A stretch of 64,000 bases of DNA from JADJLQ01 sp034439915 (GCA_034439915.1 JAWXBI010000132.1:11239-75238); one strand, 5' to 3'. Counted from the first letter of the stretch, positions 17,134-27,021 are shown. Translations and numbers: made by a program. Notes: generated by a model not told the origin, from the letters alone.

Positions 17134-17206
17134 TGACTCCGCTGGGACTTGAACCCAGGGCCCATACATTAAAAGTGTATTGCTCTACCAGCTGAGCTAC
17201 GGAGTC
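17134..17206 (-). tRNA. tRNA-Lys (UUU)
   Basis: A complete cloverleaf reads on the minus strand. The acceptor stem is GACTCCG/CGGAGTC, the D arm GCTCAGCTGGTAGAGC, and the anticodon arm ATACA-CTTTTAA-TGTAT with anticodon TTT. The T arm is CTGGG-TTCAAGT-CCCAG and the discriminator base is A. CCA is not encoded (CTT follows), so it must be added after trimming. Confidence 0.97.
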
Positions 17207-17272
17207 AACTTTTGTTTAAAGGACTGCAAATATAGATGTTTTTGGCAAAAAACCAAGATTACTATCAACCCT

Positions 17273-17644
17273 TTAAAAAGGTAAATCATCATCAAAGGAC
17301 GCAGGCTCAGCAGAGGCTGGAGGGAAGGAGGATCTGGAATAATTGGCCGATGCTGGAGCTGCCGGAGCTGCCGAAGCACCAGTGGATTCTGCCAGTCTCC
17401 AGGCTTTTACATCCGTATACCATTTGCCATTGTATTCCCGGCTCTCTATATCAAAATCGATCGTCAATGAAGTGCCTGGATCCAGTTTTACGTTATTGAG
17501 TTTATCTCCCCAAACGGAAACGCATACTTTTTTAGGATATTGGCCGTCGGTTTCTACAATAATATCCTGTTTTCGCCATTCCCCATTTTTGCCCTGTCCG
17601 GTCTGAGCTGGCAGTACCTGAACTAACTTTCCAATAAATTGCAT
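17273..17644 (-). CDS. DUF3127 protein with SSB-like tail
   Basis: 123-aa protein. Residues 1-90 form a DUF3127 domain (QFIGKLVQVLPAQTG, GEWRKQDIIVETDGQYP, WYTDVKAWRL), predicted to be a small beta-barrel/OB-like fold. Then come a flexible Ala/Pro/Ser-rich linker and the acidic-hydrophobic tip DDDLPF. This layout copies single-stranded DNA-binding proteins, whose DDDIPF-type tip recruits repair enzymes. A nucleic-acid role is therefore inferred. It starts five bases after the xylA stop, so it may be co-transcribed with the xylose genes despite the unrelated role. Confidence 0.8.
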   Translation of the reverse strand: MQFIGKLVQVLPAQTGQGKNGEWRKQDIIVETDGQYPKKVCVSVWGDKLNNVKLDPGTSLTIDFDIESREYNGKWYTDVKAWRLAESTGASAAPAAPASANYSRSSFPPASAEPASFDDDLPF

Positions 17645-17649
17645 AAGTA

Positions 17650-18984
17650 TTAAATATATAAATTAATTAATTGTTCGTATTGTTCCTGTTTGCCACTGGT
17701 CATCGTCGGTTCTCCCAACTCATTGGCTAAAGCGCTCAGTTGATCGAGGTTAAGTTTGCCCTCTTCGAAAGCCTTCCCGTTTCCGGTGTCAAAACTTGCA
17801 TATCGAGTGGTGAGCCAATGATTCAGCGGGGAATCGGTCAATAATTGATCAGCGATTACAAGGGCCCGGGCAAAAATGTCCATTCCATGAATATGGGCAA
17901 TAAAAAGATCGTCGAGGTCAGTGCTGTTTCTCCGGATTTTGGCATCAAAATTGACCCCGCCACCCTGCAACCCTCCGGCCTTCAGGATGACCAGCATAGC
18001 CTCAACCGTTTCATACAAGTTGATGGTAAATTGATCCGTATCCCACCCGTTTTGATTATCTCCTCTGTTGGCATCGATGCTGCCCAACATACCAGCATCA
18101 GCAGCTACCTGCAATTCGTGATCAAACGTATGACCAGACAAGGTGGCATGATTGACTTCCACATTGATTTTAAAATCTTTATCCAAACCATGAGCCCTCA
18201 AAAACCCGACGACGGTAGCGCAATCGTAATCATACTGGTGTTTGGTGGGTTCCATGGGTTTGGGTTCGATGAAAAAATTTCCTTTAAATCCCCGCCCCCT
18301 GGCATAATCCCTTACGGTTTGTAAAAAACGGGCAAAATGTTCTATTTCCCGGTGCATATTGGTATTCAGTAAAGAGAGGTAACCTTCCCGACCACCCCAA
18401 AAAACATAATTTTCGCCCCCCAATGCGATCGTAGCATCAACTGCATTTTTTACCTGAGCTGAAGCATAAGCTAACACCTGAAAATCCGGATTGGTGGAAG
18501 CACCATTCATATAGCGTGGATGAGAAAATAAATTGGCCGTTCCCCATAACAGCTTAACTCCAGATTCTAGTTGTTTGGTTTTTGCATATTCCACCATTTG
18601 GAATAGTCTGTTTTCCGATTCACCAAGGGTTGCCCCTTCTTCTATTAAATCAAAATCATGGAAACAATAATACGGTGCGCCGATTTTGGTAATAAATTCG
18701 AAAGCAGCATCCATTTTATGCCGGGCCCGGGAGATGGCATCACTTCCCGTATTCCAGGGCATGATCCGGGTGACAGCCCCGAAAGGATCAGCATTTCCAT
18801 TGCAGAAACTATGCCAGTAACAAACGGCAAAACGCAGATGGTCTTCCATTCTTTTCCCACCTACGATAAGGTTGGGATCATACCATTTAAAAGCCAAAGG
18901 ATTTTTTGAAGATTTTCCTTCGAATGCTATTTTTCCGATGGATTTGAAATATTCTTCCTGCCCAAGTGTAACTTTTCTAGTCAT
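17650..18984 (-). CDS. xylA: Xylose isomerase
   Basis: Converts D-xylose to D-xylulose. 444 aa, the class II length. The catalytic His region is YCFHDFD (residues 106-112, His109), followed by FIEPKPMEPTKHQYDYD, NVEVNHATLSGHTFDHE with metal ligands, and GSIDANRGDNQNGWDTDQ. It starts two bases after the stop of the GH29 gene, which in turn overlaps xylB, so xylB-GH29-xylA behave as one operon. The product feeds xylulokinase and the pentose phosphate pathway. Confidence 0.97.
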   Translation of the reverse strand: MTRKVTLGQEEYFKSIGKIAFEGKSSKNPLAFKWYDPNLIVGGKRMEDHLRFAVCYWHSFCNGNADPFGAVTRIMPWNTGSDAISRARHKMDAAFEFITKIGAPYYCFHDFDLIEEGATLGESENRLFQMVEYAKTKQLESGVKLLWGTANLFSHPRYMNGASTNPDFQVLAYASAQVKNAVDATIALGGENYVFWGGREGYLSLLNTNMHREIEHFARFLQTVRDYARGRGFKGNFFIEPKPMEPTKHQYDYDCATVVGFLRAHGLDKDFKINVEVNHATLSGHTFDHELQVAADAGMLGSIDANRGDNQNGWDTDQFTINLYETVEAMLVILKAGGLQGGGVNFDAKIRRNSTDLDDLFIAHIHGMDIFARALVIADQLLTDSPLNHWLTTRYASFDTGNGKAFEEGKLNLDQLSALANELGEPTMTSGKQEQYEQLINLYI

Positions 18985-18986
18985 AT

Positions 18987-21173
18987 CTATTTTTTCTTTT
19001 CCTGGATAACAATTCTAAGATTCGGGGTACTCAAATTTTCAAAGGGATGATTTGGTCTAGCGAGACTTATCTCAATATGATTATTTTTTTGAGGGATTAA
19101 TTTGGTATAACCGGCTTCTTTCTCAAACCGGATCTGATCTACTTTAAAACTGTAAAAGGATTTATAATCACCTTTGGAGTTTAGGTTTTTTACGATAAGG
19201 GTATTGCTTTCCTGGTTTAAGGGTAATTCGATAAAATGAACATTGCCCGGAGGGGATGGGTAACCTGTGGAATACAGGAATTTCCCATTTAACCATATCA
19301 TAAGGGCATCGTCCGTTCCAAAAGCACTTATCCACTTGGTTTCCCGGGAAGACATTATATTAAAAAGATAATAATAAGTACCCATCTCACCGGGGTGGAG
19401 GTTTAGAAATTTTCCATCTTCCGCAAAAGGTACTGCAGTCCAGGTAAGGCCTGCTTTACCCCAGGGTTCACCCGGTGAAGTATATCCTATGGCCCCCGGA
19501 TGGGAGGACATGCTCAGGCCGGAATATGGACCCTGGGTATTTACCTGGCTTGGGATGACACCGAGATCCTCTGTCACTTGCCGGAACGTTTTATATTTAC
19601 TCAGGTCCAGGATTTCTTCGTGCCCATTAATGGTCATCTTGATGGTTTTATCTTTTTCTTCCTGCGTATAATATAAAATAATCTGATAGGGCTGCTCCTT
19701 AAGGTTAGCCAGGTCCCATTGATACGAAGTTGCCACAGGAACGGAGGAATAATAATTCGCACCGTCCATAGCCCAGGTGCTATTGGCATTCTGAAAATTC
19801 AATTGGAATCTGCCCGTAACATCAGGATAGGTAATTTTCGCTGGCAGGAGGTCTAGTTCTCCTTCAAATTGTAAGCGCAAAATTGTTGAAGGTTCGAATA
19901 CGAGAGGTACCATACCCAAATCAATAGTGGTAGTTACTGTCTTGGTTAAAAAGTTGACGGGAGTAAAAGGTGCCAATAAGGTATTGATCGTCGAGATCTT
20001 ATTATTGATACCATAGAGAACGATTTCACCTTCATCCGGAGTTTTGGTCAAATGCAGAAAAATATTGGTAGGACTGTAAGTAAAAACACCCCAGGGTTTT
20101 TCGCCCAATGGAAAAGGTCTCGTCCCATAAATAGCTTCTCCAGTTTGGCTTAACCAGTCACCAATTCCGCGAATAACCTGTTTTTCATATTCTACGACCG
20201 ATCCGTCACCTTTTGGGCCAATATTAATCAGATAATTTCCACCCCTGCTTACGACCTGGGTGATTTTGAAGAGGTGCTCATTCACTTTGTTTCGAAGATC
20301 GATATGGGTCTGCCAGGACCTGTATCCCCAGGTTTCATCGTAAATGGATGCCGGGGTCTGCCAGGGTAAATTCATTTTGTATTCTGAAATCTGATTATCC
20401 CCCAGTACCATAAAGTCTCCCTGCCCATTCCCCAATCGCCCATTAATCATACAATCCGGTTGCAACCTTTTAACCAGAGTTCTGATTTCTTTACTTTGTT
20501 CCAGGGTTAGGTTGCCCATATCAAACCATAATTCAGAGAGTGTACCGTAATTCTCGCACAATTCCCTGATTTGATTCAAATTAAGTTGGTGCAAGGCTGT
20601 CGAAATGGTATCGGCATTATGAGTAGAAATCGCGGTTGCTCCTTCTTTTGCATTCCAGTCGATCAATGAATAGTAGACACCGAAACCCAGACCGGCAAGC
20701 TGGCAGGCGGCGGATAATTCCTTCAAAACATCCCTTTTAAACGGAGTGGCTTGGGTGATTGAAAAATCGGAATATTTGGTATCGTACATGTTAAAGCCAT
20801 CGTGGTGTTTGGCGGTCATCACAATACTTCTTAATCCGCCCTGGACGGCCAGGTTGACCAAAGAATCGACATTCCAATTTTCCGGGTTGAAGTTTGCAGC
20901 CGAAGCCTGGTATTCCGCAGCATTTATTGGGGCATGGGCCATGATTTGTTCACTGTATCCATTGGTAACGGGCTGTCCCTGGTATACACCACCATACAAA
21001 GAGTACAACCCAAAATGGATAAACATGCCCAGTTTATTGTCTTTCCATTTTTTTACCATTTCAGATTCACCGGATGCAAAACCAGTAACTACAGGATCCT
21101 GTGCTGTTTTATTACATCCTAAAATGCTGAGCAATAGGAGTTGCAGGAAAATTAATTTTTTCATTTGAATCAT
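18987..21173 (-). CDS. GH29 alpha-L-fucosidase, lipoprotein
   Basis: Exo-glycosidase releasing terminal alpha-L-fucose, 728 aa. A lipoprotein-type signal (LLLLSILGC, Cys20) places it in the envelope. The GH29 barrel spans about 40-370, with MFIHFGLYS, TAKHHDGFNMYD and the nucleophile in SELWFDMGN (Asp218 in this numbering). The C-terminal half holds beta-sandwich regions with a galactose-binding-like segment (FGTDDALMIWLNGKFLY). The ATG at 21171-21173 overlaps the xylB stop as ATGA, so I prefer it to the ATG at 21212; the ATG at 21164 is also possible. Its place inside the xylose operon suggests a substrate carrying both xylose and fucose. Confidence 0.9.
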   Translation of the reverse strand: MIQMKKLIFLQLLLLSILGCNKTAQDPVVTGFASGESEMVKKWKDNKLGMFIHFGLYSLYGGVYQGQPVTNGYSEQIMAHAPINAAEYQASAANFNPENWNVDSLVNLAVQGGLRSIVMTAKHHDGFNMYDTKYSDFSITQATPFKRDVLKELSAACQLAGLGFGVYYSLIDWNAKEGATAISTHNADTISTALHQLNLNQIRELCENYGTLSELWFDMGNLTLEQSKEIRTLVKRLQPDCMINGRLGNGQGDFMVLGDNQISEYKMNLPWQTPASIYDETWGYRSWQTHIDLRNKVNEHLFKITQVVSRGGNYLINIGPKGDGSVVEYEKQVIRGIGDWLSQTGEAIYGTRPFPLGEKPWGVFTYSPTNIFLHLTKTPDEGEIVLYGINNKISTINTLLAPFTPVNFLTKTVTTTIDLGMVPLVFEPSTILRLQFEGELDLLPAKITYPDVTGRFQLNFQNANSTWAMDGANYYSSVPVATSYQWDLANLKEQPYQIILYYTQEEKDKTIKMTINGHEEILDLSKYKTFRQVTEDLGVIPSQVNTQGPYSGLSMSSHPGAIGYTSPGEPWGKAGLTWTAVPFAEDGKFLNLHPGEMGTYYYLFNIMSSRETKWISAFGTDDALMIWLNGKFLYSTGYPSPPGNVHFIELPLNQESNTLIVKNLNSKGDYKSFYSFKVDQIRFEKEAGYTKLIPQKNNHIEISLARPNHPFENLSTPNLRIVIQEKKK

Positions 21174-22660
21174 AAAAGAGGGGTTAGGATGAGGTCTAAC
21201 TGATTTTTCCATTTTTGGTAGTTGTCATTCAAATTGGTCTCTATTTGTTTATCTGGATATATTTCTTCCATTTTTTTTAAATGATCGAAGGCGTTTTCAT
21301 GAGTATACAAACCCAATCCTATTCCTGCCCCTCTGGCCGCACCGGTGGCGCCATCCGTGTCATAAAACTCCAGAGGAGTATTTAATGAAGTTGTGAATAA
21401 CTGGCGGAACAAAGGACTTAAAAATAAATTTGCTTTACCCGCTTTTATTTTTGAAGGGCTCATTCCATTTTGAATCATGATTTCCATCCCGTAGCGGAAA
21501 GAAAACGCAATACCTTCCTGCACTGCCCTGGACAGGTGCGGTAATTGATGTTTATTAAAATTGAGATTCATCAAATGGCTATGCACCAATCGGTTTCCCA
21601 GCATGCGCTCAGCGCCGTTACCAAAAGGAAAAAACATTAATTGGTCAGCGCCGATAGGCACGGAAGCTGCTAGTTCGTTTAGTTGTGAATAATTATAACT
21701 ATTACCCCAGGCTTTTTTTAACCAGGAATTAGAAATGCCGGTACCGTTGATACAAAGCAGGATTCCAATTCTGGGATCCTGAAGTGTATGGTTTACATGG
21801 GCAAATGCATTGATACGGGATTGTTTATCCGTATGAAGTTGATTTTGGATGCCATAAACCACCCCTGAAGTACCTGCCGTGGCGGCTATCTCCCCGGGTC
21901 GCATCACATTCAATGAAAATGCGTTATTGGGTTGATCGCCGGCTCTGTAACATACCGGCACCCCGGCGTTCAAACCCAGCTCAGCAGCGATATCCGCCTT
22001 GACTTCACCCTGAATCGCAAACGTATCTACTATTTTGGGACACCAAATGGATTGGATCTGATAATGGTTTAATACCGGAAGAGCTAATGTGTTTTGCGAA
22101 AAATCCCAAAACATACCTTCACTCAGGGCCGGGACAGTGGTATTGATGGTACCGGTTAATTTAAAATTTATAAAGTCGCCGGGCAGTAAAAAATGTTCAA
22201 TTTTAGATACTATGCCTGGTTCTTGTTGAATGACCCAGCTCAATTTAGAAGCTGTAAAATTACCCGGGGAATTGAGAAGGTGCCGGAGACAATAATCTTC
22301 TCCCAGTTGACGGAATGCCTTATCGCCGATTCCAACTGCCCTGCTGTCGCACCAGATGATAGCAGGTCTGAGCGTCTTTCCTTCCCGGTCGGTCAAAATC
22401 AATCCATGCATTTGATAACTAATGCCAATCGCTACAATATTCCGGGAATCGATCTCAGACTTCTGAATAGCTTGTTGAATAGCTCGTTTGACATAGTCCC
22501 ACCACAGCTCAGGATCTTGTTCGGCCCAACCAACCTCATGGGCATCCATATTCATTTCCTGCTCCGGAACAGATACCGTAATCAACGGCATTTGTGACTG
22601 GGCATCCATGACCGCCACCTTAATAAATGAACTACCTAAATCAATTCCCAGTAAGTACAT
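21170..22660 (-). CDS. xylB: Xylulokinase
   Basis: FGGY-family carbohydrate kinase that phosphorylates D-xylulose. 496 aa. The N-terminal phosphate motif is LLGIDLGSSFIKVAV, substrate-binding segments are SYQMHGLILTDREGK and WCDSRAVG, and C-terminal ATPase motifs include TAGTSGVVYG and DGATGAARGAGIG. The ATG at 22660 gives the family N-terminus; the longer in-frame start at 22780 would add 40 non-conserved residues and overlap the divergent EamA gene. It is first in the xylose/fucose operon. Confidence 0.95.
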   Translation of the reverse strand: MYLLGIDLGSSFIKVAVMDAQSQMPLITVSVPEQEMNMDAHEVGWAEQDPELWWDYVKRAIQQAIQKSEIDSRNIVAIGISYQMHGLILTDREGKTLRPAIIWCDSRAVGIGDKAFRQLGEDYCLRHLLNSPGNFTASKLSWVIQQEPGIVSKIEHFLLPGDFINFKLTGTINTTVPALSEGMFWDFSQNTLALPVLNHYQIQSIWCPKIVDTFAIQGEVKADIAAELGLNAGVPVCYRAGDQPNNAFSLNVMRPGEIAATAGTSGVVYGIQNQLHTDKQSRINAFAHVNHTLQDPRIGILLCINGTGISNSWLKKAWGNSYNYSQLNELAASVPIGADQLMFFPFGNGAERMLGNRLVHSHLMNLNFNKHQLPHLSRAVQEGIAFSFRYGMEIMIQNGMSPSKIKAGKANLFLSPLFRQLFTTSLNTPLEFYDTDGATGAARGAGIGLGLYTHENAFDHLKKMEEIYPDKQIETNLNDNYQKWKNQLDLILTPLL

Positions 22661-22772
22661 AAAAATACGGCCGCAAAAATAAGCACATAATACCGTTATG
22701 TTTTGTCGATTTACCCCTGTTCCTGTCAATATTTGAGTGAATTGTAATAAATTTCGCCCTATTTTAATATAA

Positions 22773-23720
22773 ATGAACACCGAAAAGGTAGCGTTGGATT
22801 GGAAGCTTATCTGGGCATTTGCAGCGGTCTATATCCTTTGGGGCTCCACTTACCTGGGTATTTATTATGCTATACAGACCTGGCCACCTTTTATTTTAGG
22901 AGGTACCCGGTTTCTGGTAGTTGGTATAACTATATATATCTATACCCATATTATTAAAAAGGAAAGATTCGAAAAGGATCTTTGGAGATTTGGGCTGATC
23001 TCAGGATTCTTATTATTTTTTATTGGAAACGGGGCGGTTATCCTGGCGGAGAAATACGTCCCTTCCGGGCTAGTTTCCATCATAGCCAGCACAGTGCCGT
23101 TTTGGATTCTGGTACTTGACCACCGTGCCGGCAAAAACCGGTTCAACAATATTCTAACCTGGGTTGGTCTAGGACTTGGATTTTTTGGGGTGATCTTGTT
23201 GTTTGCCGGGAGGACCAAAGTAACCGGCATGGACCCCAGGGTGATTTGGAGTTATATCCTGTTAGGATTTGGTACGGTCTGCTGGACCTTAGGCACCTTG
23301 TATTCTAAATATCACCCGGTACCCGGATCAACACTGGCCAAGGTATGTGTTCAAATGACAACCGCCGGATTGGTATTTATCCTGGTTGCTGCGGTTAAGG
23401 GGGAATTCTATACTTTTTCTTTTCGTCAAATTGATACTTCTTCCTGGATTGCCATCTGGTATTTAATTCTGTTTGGTTCTCTGATAGGTTATTTTTGTTA
23501 CATGTGGCTATTAACGAGGGTTTCCTCTAATGCATTGGGCACTTATGCTTACGTCAATCCTGTCGTAGCTGTATTATTGGGTAGCCTGATTGCCGGAGAA
23601 AAAATAGACACCCTGGAATACCTGGCTTTACTATTGATCCTTGGCGGTTTACTGCTGATTTATAGCAGTAAAAAAAGAATCTATACATTTAATGGATTTA
23701 AAAAATCTCTATTTCGCTGA
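22773..23720 (+). CDS. EamA-family (DMT) permease
   Basis: Inner-membrane drug/metabolite transporter, 315 aa, with ten predicted helices in two EamA repeats. The first repeat opens with AAVYILWGSTYLGIYYAI and the second around residue 155 with LLGFGTVCWTLGTLYSKY. The second repeat ends with YAYVNPVVAVLLGSLIAGE, a very typical EamA signature. The tail is basic. It diverges from xylB, and its last 23 bases overlap the end of the convergent GH29 gene. The substrate is unknown; sugar or amino-acid export are common in the family. Confidence 0.9.
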   Translation: MNTEKVALDWKLIWAFAAVYILWGSTYLGIYYAIQTWPPFILGGTRFLVVGITIYIYTHIIKKERFEKDLWRFGLISGFLLFFIGNGAVILAEKYVPSGLVSIIASTVPFWILVLDHRAGKNRFNNILTWVGLGLGFFGVILLFAGRTKVTGMDPRVIWSYILLGFGTVCWTLGTLYSKYHPVPGSTLAKVCVQMTTAGLVFILVAAVKGEFYTFSFRQIDTSSWIAIWYLILFGSLIGYFCYMWLLTRVSSNALGTYAYVNPVVAVLLGSLIAGEKIDTLEYLALLLILGGLLLIYSSKKRIYTFNGFKKSLFR

Positions 23721-25917
23721 CAAACAGCCAGGTTGGGGTGTCCTTTCTGTCGTAATCGCTGGTGTTTTTCCCTTTCACCGCAATCTTCAAGTGCCTGGCA
23801 TTTTGATCAATTTTTTTAATGGGCAGACTGATCAGGCTACCTCCCCTGGATTCTTCAACCTCGGCGTTAAAAATTCGGGTCCATTGTATATTATGGCCAT
23901 CCGCCGAACCATTAATAATAACCTGAGCGGGAGCAAAAATACCTTCATTGGTAAAGGTCAGGCTATGAATATTAATAGAACCGATTGACTTGGATACCCC
24001 TAAATCAATGGATGTCTCCAGGTCTTGATTTTCGTATCCAAGCCAGCGTTTAGACCGGAAATCCAGATCCCCTTTTAAACCATCACACAATAAAATCGCT
24101 CCTTCATTGAGGTATTCCGGTGAAGGAGTTGTCAATAGTTCAACTTTGTATTTAGCTTTTGAATAGATCTCATCTTTAATAAAGCCAGACAAACCATTCT
24201 GATCCACGGCTATTGCCAATATTGGAGAACTATGGGCAAGACGGATAGGACCACTGTACAAATTGGAACCTGTTGAAGGAAGGGAATAATTTTGAGAATA
24301 GTAAATATTGGCACCGGGGTTGTTGGTCGACATGGTTACCATCAGGCTATCGTTAAATGCCCGACTGGAGGGATGTAAGGTGACTTCCGGGAGATTTTGA
24401 TAAAACCCTATTTCTGAAATATGGGGTGAATGCCGGAATTCAGAAAAAATAATTCGAGCTTTCTGACAACGGATCCATGGAAACTTTAGGATTCGACAAT
24501 AACCTATGGTCGTACCGGATGCTTTTTTTACCCAGTTACCATGTTCGAATATTTCCAACTGGAACTGAGCTACCCGTTGACCGAATTCAATTTTTTCATT
24601 AATCTTCAGGATATTGAACCAAACCGGTTTGGACCATTCAAAATGAAGGGATGGCACGGCGTTGTTTTGATCGGGGCTCCAGTAAGTTTTTAAATTCCCG
24701 TCATTGACCGTTTTAGGTGAATGGCTTAAGGTAAAATCATTGTCAGACGCTTTAGCGGCGCGTGCTAAATTGTTTGAAAATATTTGACGGAGGCTATTGC
24801 CGAAAACCTTTAGAATGGTTGCATCTTTTTCATTGATGAGCCCTTCCCGGTCGGGTGGTACATTCATCAATAATACACTGTTTTTTCCCACGGAATTAAA
24901 ATAGATATCCAACAATTTTTCCGGTGATTTTACATTCCTGTCTTCCTCGGGATGATAAAACCATCCGGGCCTGATCGAAACATCGACTTCAGAAGGGTAC
25001 CATTTCATAGCCTGGGCTACACCTAAATGTTCCAGGGAGCCGAGGTCCTCCTCCGTTTCAAAAAGTTTGGGCCTTACGGTATTGTCATTCAGGTCAATTC
25101 CATCAATAGGGATTGAATCATGGATTGGCATCACACTCCATTCGTTTTCCCGTCCAAAACCGGATTCCGTTCCGACCCATCGGACATCCGGGCCCATAAT
25201 GGCTATCACGGCCTGAGGCTGGAGTTCTCTAACCAGGTTAAAATAACCTTGCCAGTCATAAACCTGTTTTTTATTCTCAGGTCCTTCACCATGGGCTCCA
25301 TCAAACCAAATTTCATCCACGGGACCATAGTTGGTTAATAATTCACGTAGTTGTCGTTTGTAAAAATCGTTATACTCTTCACTTCCATACGTTTTTTCAT
25401 GTCTATCCCAGGGGGATAGATACAGTCCTAACTTCATATTTTGCCGTACGCAGGCATCTGCAAGTTCTTTGACTACATCACCCTGACCGTTTTTCCAGAA
25501 ACTGGATTTAACGGAATGTTTGGTAAAAGCACTGGGCCATAAACAGAACCCATCATGGTGTTTGGCTGTAAGGATGACCAATTTAAATCCGGCTTCTTTA
25601 AGTATGCTGACCCATTGCCCGGCATCCATTCGGGAAGGCAAAAATATGCCGGGATTTTCCTGTCCGTCACCCCATTCTTTATTCGTAAACGTATTAATTC
25701 CAAAATGAAGAAAAGCTGTCATTTCCAGTTGTTGCCATTCCATTTGGCGAGGTGTTGGGACCACATGGGCTGCTTTGAAAAGGATATCCCGGTGACTGTC
25801 GGTGGAATCTATTCTTATAATATTGGAAAAGGTACCCTCCTTAAAATTAAAACTGCACTGGGTCAACAGAATAAAACAAAAAGCAGGTATCCATAGAATT
25901 TTAAAGAAGTTGGTCAT
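23698..25917 (-). CDS. Multidomain GH29 alpha-L-fucosidase
   Basis: 739-aa secreted fucosidase. The signal peptide is N-terminal (a Cys at 21 has Gln before it, so lipidation is doubtful). The GH29 barrel covers about 50-370, with FLHFGINTFTNKEWG, TAKHHDGFCLWPS and the nucleophile motif DEIWFDGAHGEG (Asp206). A discoidin-like sandwich follows (about 385-500). A chitobiase/hexosaminidase C-terminal-like repeat comes next (PGANIYYSQN...SGPIRL), and then a second F5/8-type carbohydrate-binding sandwich. It is only distantly similar to the GH29 in the xylose operon, so different linkages are likely. Confidence 0.9.
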   Translation of the reverse strand: MTNFFKILWIPAFCFILLTQCSFNFKEGTFSNIIRIDSTDSHRDILFKAAHVVPTPRQMEWQQLEMTAFLHFGINTFTNKEWGDGQENPGIFLPSRMDAGQWVSILKEAGFKLVILTAKHHDGFCLWPSAFTKHSVKSSFWKNGQGDVVKELADACVRQNMKLGLYLSPWDRHEKTYGSEEYNDFYKRQLRELLTNYGPVDEIWFDGAHGEGPENKKQVYDWQGYFNLVRELQPQAVIAIMGPDVRWVGTESGFGRENEWSVMPIHDSIPIDGIDLNDNTVRPKLFETEEDLGSLEHLGVAQAMKWYPSEVDVSIRPGWFYHPEEDRNVKSPEKLLDIYFNSVGKNSVLLMNVPPDREGLINEKDATILKVFGNSLRQIFSNNLARAAKASDNDFTLSHSPKTVNDGNLKTYWSPDQNNAVPSLHFEWSKPVWFNILKINEKIEFGQRVAQFQLEIFEHGNWVKKASGTTIGYCRILKFPWIRCQKARIIFSEFRHSPHISEIGFYQNLPEVTLHPSSRAFNDSLMVTMSTNNPGANIYYSQNYSLPSTGSNLYSGPIRLAHSSPILAIAVDQNGLSGFIKDEIYSKAKYKVELLTTPSPEYLNEGAILLCDGLKGDLDFRSKRWLGYENQDLETSIDLGVSKSIGSINIHSLTFTNEGIFAPAQVIINGSADGHNIQWTRIFNAEVEESRGGSLISLPIKKIDQNARHLKIAVKGKNTSDYDRKDTPTWLFVSEIEIF

Positions 25918-25968
25918 GCGTCTCCCTCAAAATTAGGTAATTATAAATGCAAAAATCCGGAGAAATGT

Positions 25969-27021
25969 CTATCTCAGTGATGCGTTAATGGTCTGTAGAG
26001 CAAGGTCCCCCGGGCATAAGTCCGCATAATCCAACGCATTGAGGGGTTTGTCGGTGGTGTTCAAAATTTCATGAAGGTTTTTTCGGTCTGTCTCATAAAA
26101 CAGCAGCCCGGTCAATACTTCCTGGTTTATCCTCGAACGATGCAATTTGGTCAATGAAGATATTCTATCCGAAGGGTCCCAATCCAGGGCTAATTTGTTG
26201 ATTTGGAGGTAGGTACCATCGTGCATGGTAATTTTTTGGGTATCCCCGCTTTCAATATCGGCTGTGATTTCTTTAGCGGGAGGTACAAAATCGAGATTTG
26301 CCACGGTATCCATATGCTCCCTGACATAATCATAAGATTTGGTTGAGCCTTTATTGTTGTTAAATGTGACACAGGGTGAAATCACATCAATAAAAGCAAA
26401 CCCCGGATAAGAAACAGCTGCTTTAATTAAAGGGACTAATTGTTCCTTATCTCCGGAAAAGCTTCTTGCTACAAAACTTGCCCCCAGTTCCATGGCAAGC
26501 CCGGCCATATCGATGGTTTCAAATAAATTGGTTTGCCCGGATTTATTAATACTTCCATAATCCGCTGTAGCGGAATCTTGGCCTTTGGTCAACCCATAAC
26601 ATCCATTGTTCATTATGATATAGACCATATTGAGGTTGCGGCGCACGGCATGTACAAACTGACCCATACCAATCGAAGCAGAATCCCCATCTCCGGACAC
26701 CCCCAGGTAAATGAGTTCTTTATTGGCAAGATATGCCCCGGTAGCTACCGATGGCATCCGGCCATGCACCGAATTAAATCCATGACTATTTCCGAGAAAA
26801 TAAGTCGGTGTTTTCGAACTACAACCTATGCCTGAAAGTTTGGCCACCCGGTGTGGCTCAATAGATAATTCAAAAATGCTTTGTACGATTGCTGCACTGA
26901 TTGAGTCATGGCCACATCCGGCACAAAGGGTTGACAAAGCACCCTCATAATCTTTTTTGGTAAATCCGATTTTATTTACCGCGGCTTCAGGATGCCGAAA
27001 AGCTGGTTTTACGTAGGTCAT
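25969..27021 (-). CDS. korB: 2-oxoacid:ferredoxin oxidoreductase beta subunit
   Basis: Thiamin-diphosphate subunit of a CoA-acylating 2-oxoacid:ferredoxin oxidoreductase, 350 aa. Cys ligands for a [4Fe-4S] cluster appear in LCAGCGHDS (Cys33, Cys36) and GIGCSSK (Cys67). The TPP/Mg motif is GDGDSASIGMGQF with NNGCYGLTKGQ. The enzyme oxidises 2-oxoglutarate or a related 2-oxoacid and reduces ferredoxin; 2-oxoglutarate is the usual substrate of this two-subunit aerobic type. The start overlaps the end of korA by 35 bases, indicating translational coupling. Confidence 0.93.
   Translation of the reverse strand: MTYVKPAFRHPEAAVNKIGFTKKDYEGALSTLCAGCGHDSISAAIVQSIFELSIEPHRVAKLSGIGCSSKTPTYFLGNSHGFNSVHGRMPSVATGAYLANKELIYLGVSGDGDSASIGMGQFVHAVRRNLNMVYIIMNNGCYGLTKGQDSATADYGSINKSGQTNLFETIDMAGLAMELGASFVARSFSGDKEQLVPLIKAAVSYPGFAFIDVISPCVTFNNNKGSTKSYDYVREHMDTVANLDFVPPAKEITADIESGDTQKITMHDGTYLQINKLALDWDPSDRISSLTKLHRSRINQEVLTGLLFYETDRKNLHEILNTTDKPLNALDYADLCPGDLALQTINASLR

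Noticed and set aside
25928..25953. TTTG-14-TAATTTTG before the second GH29 gene as its promoter
   Set aside because: Spacing of 14 is short and would give a nearly leaderless message (about 5 bases); too weak to list as a feature.
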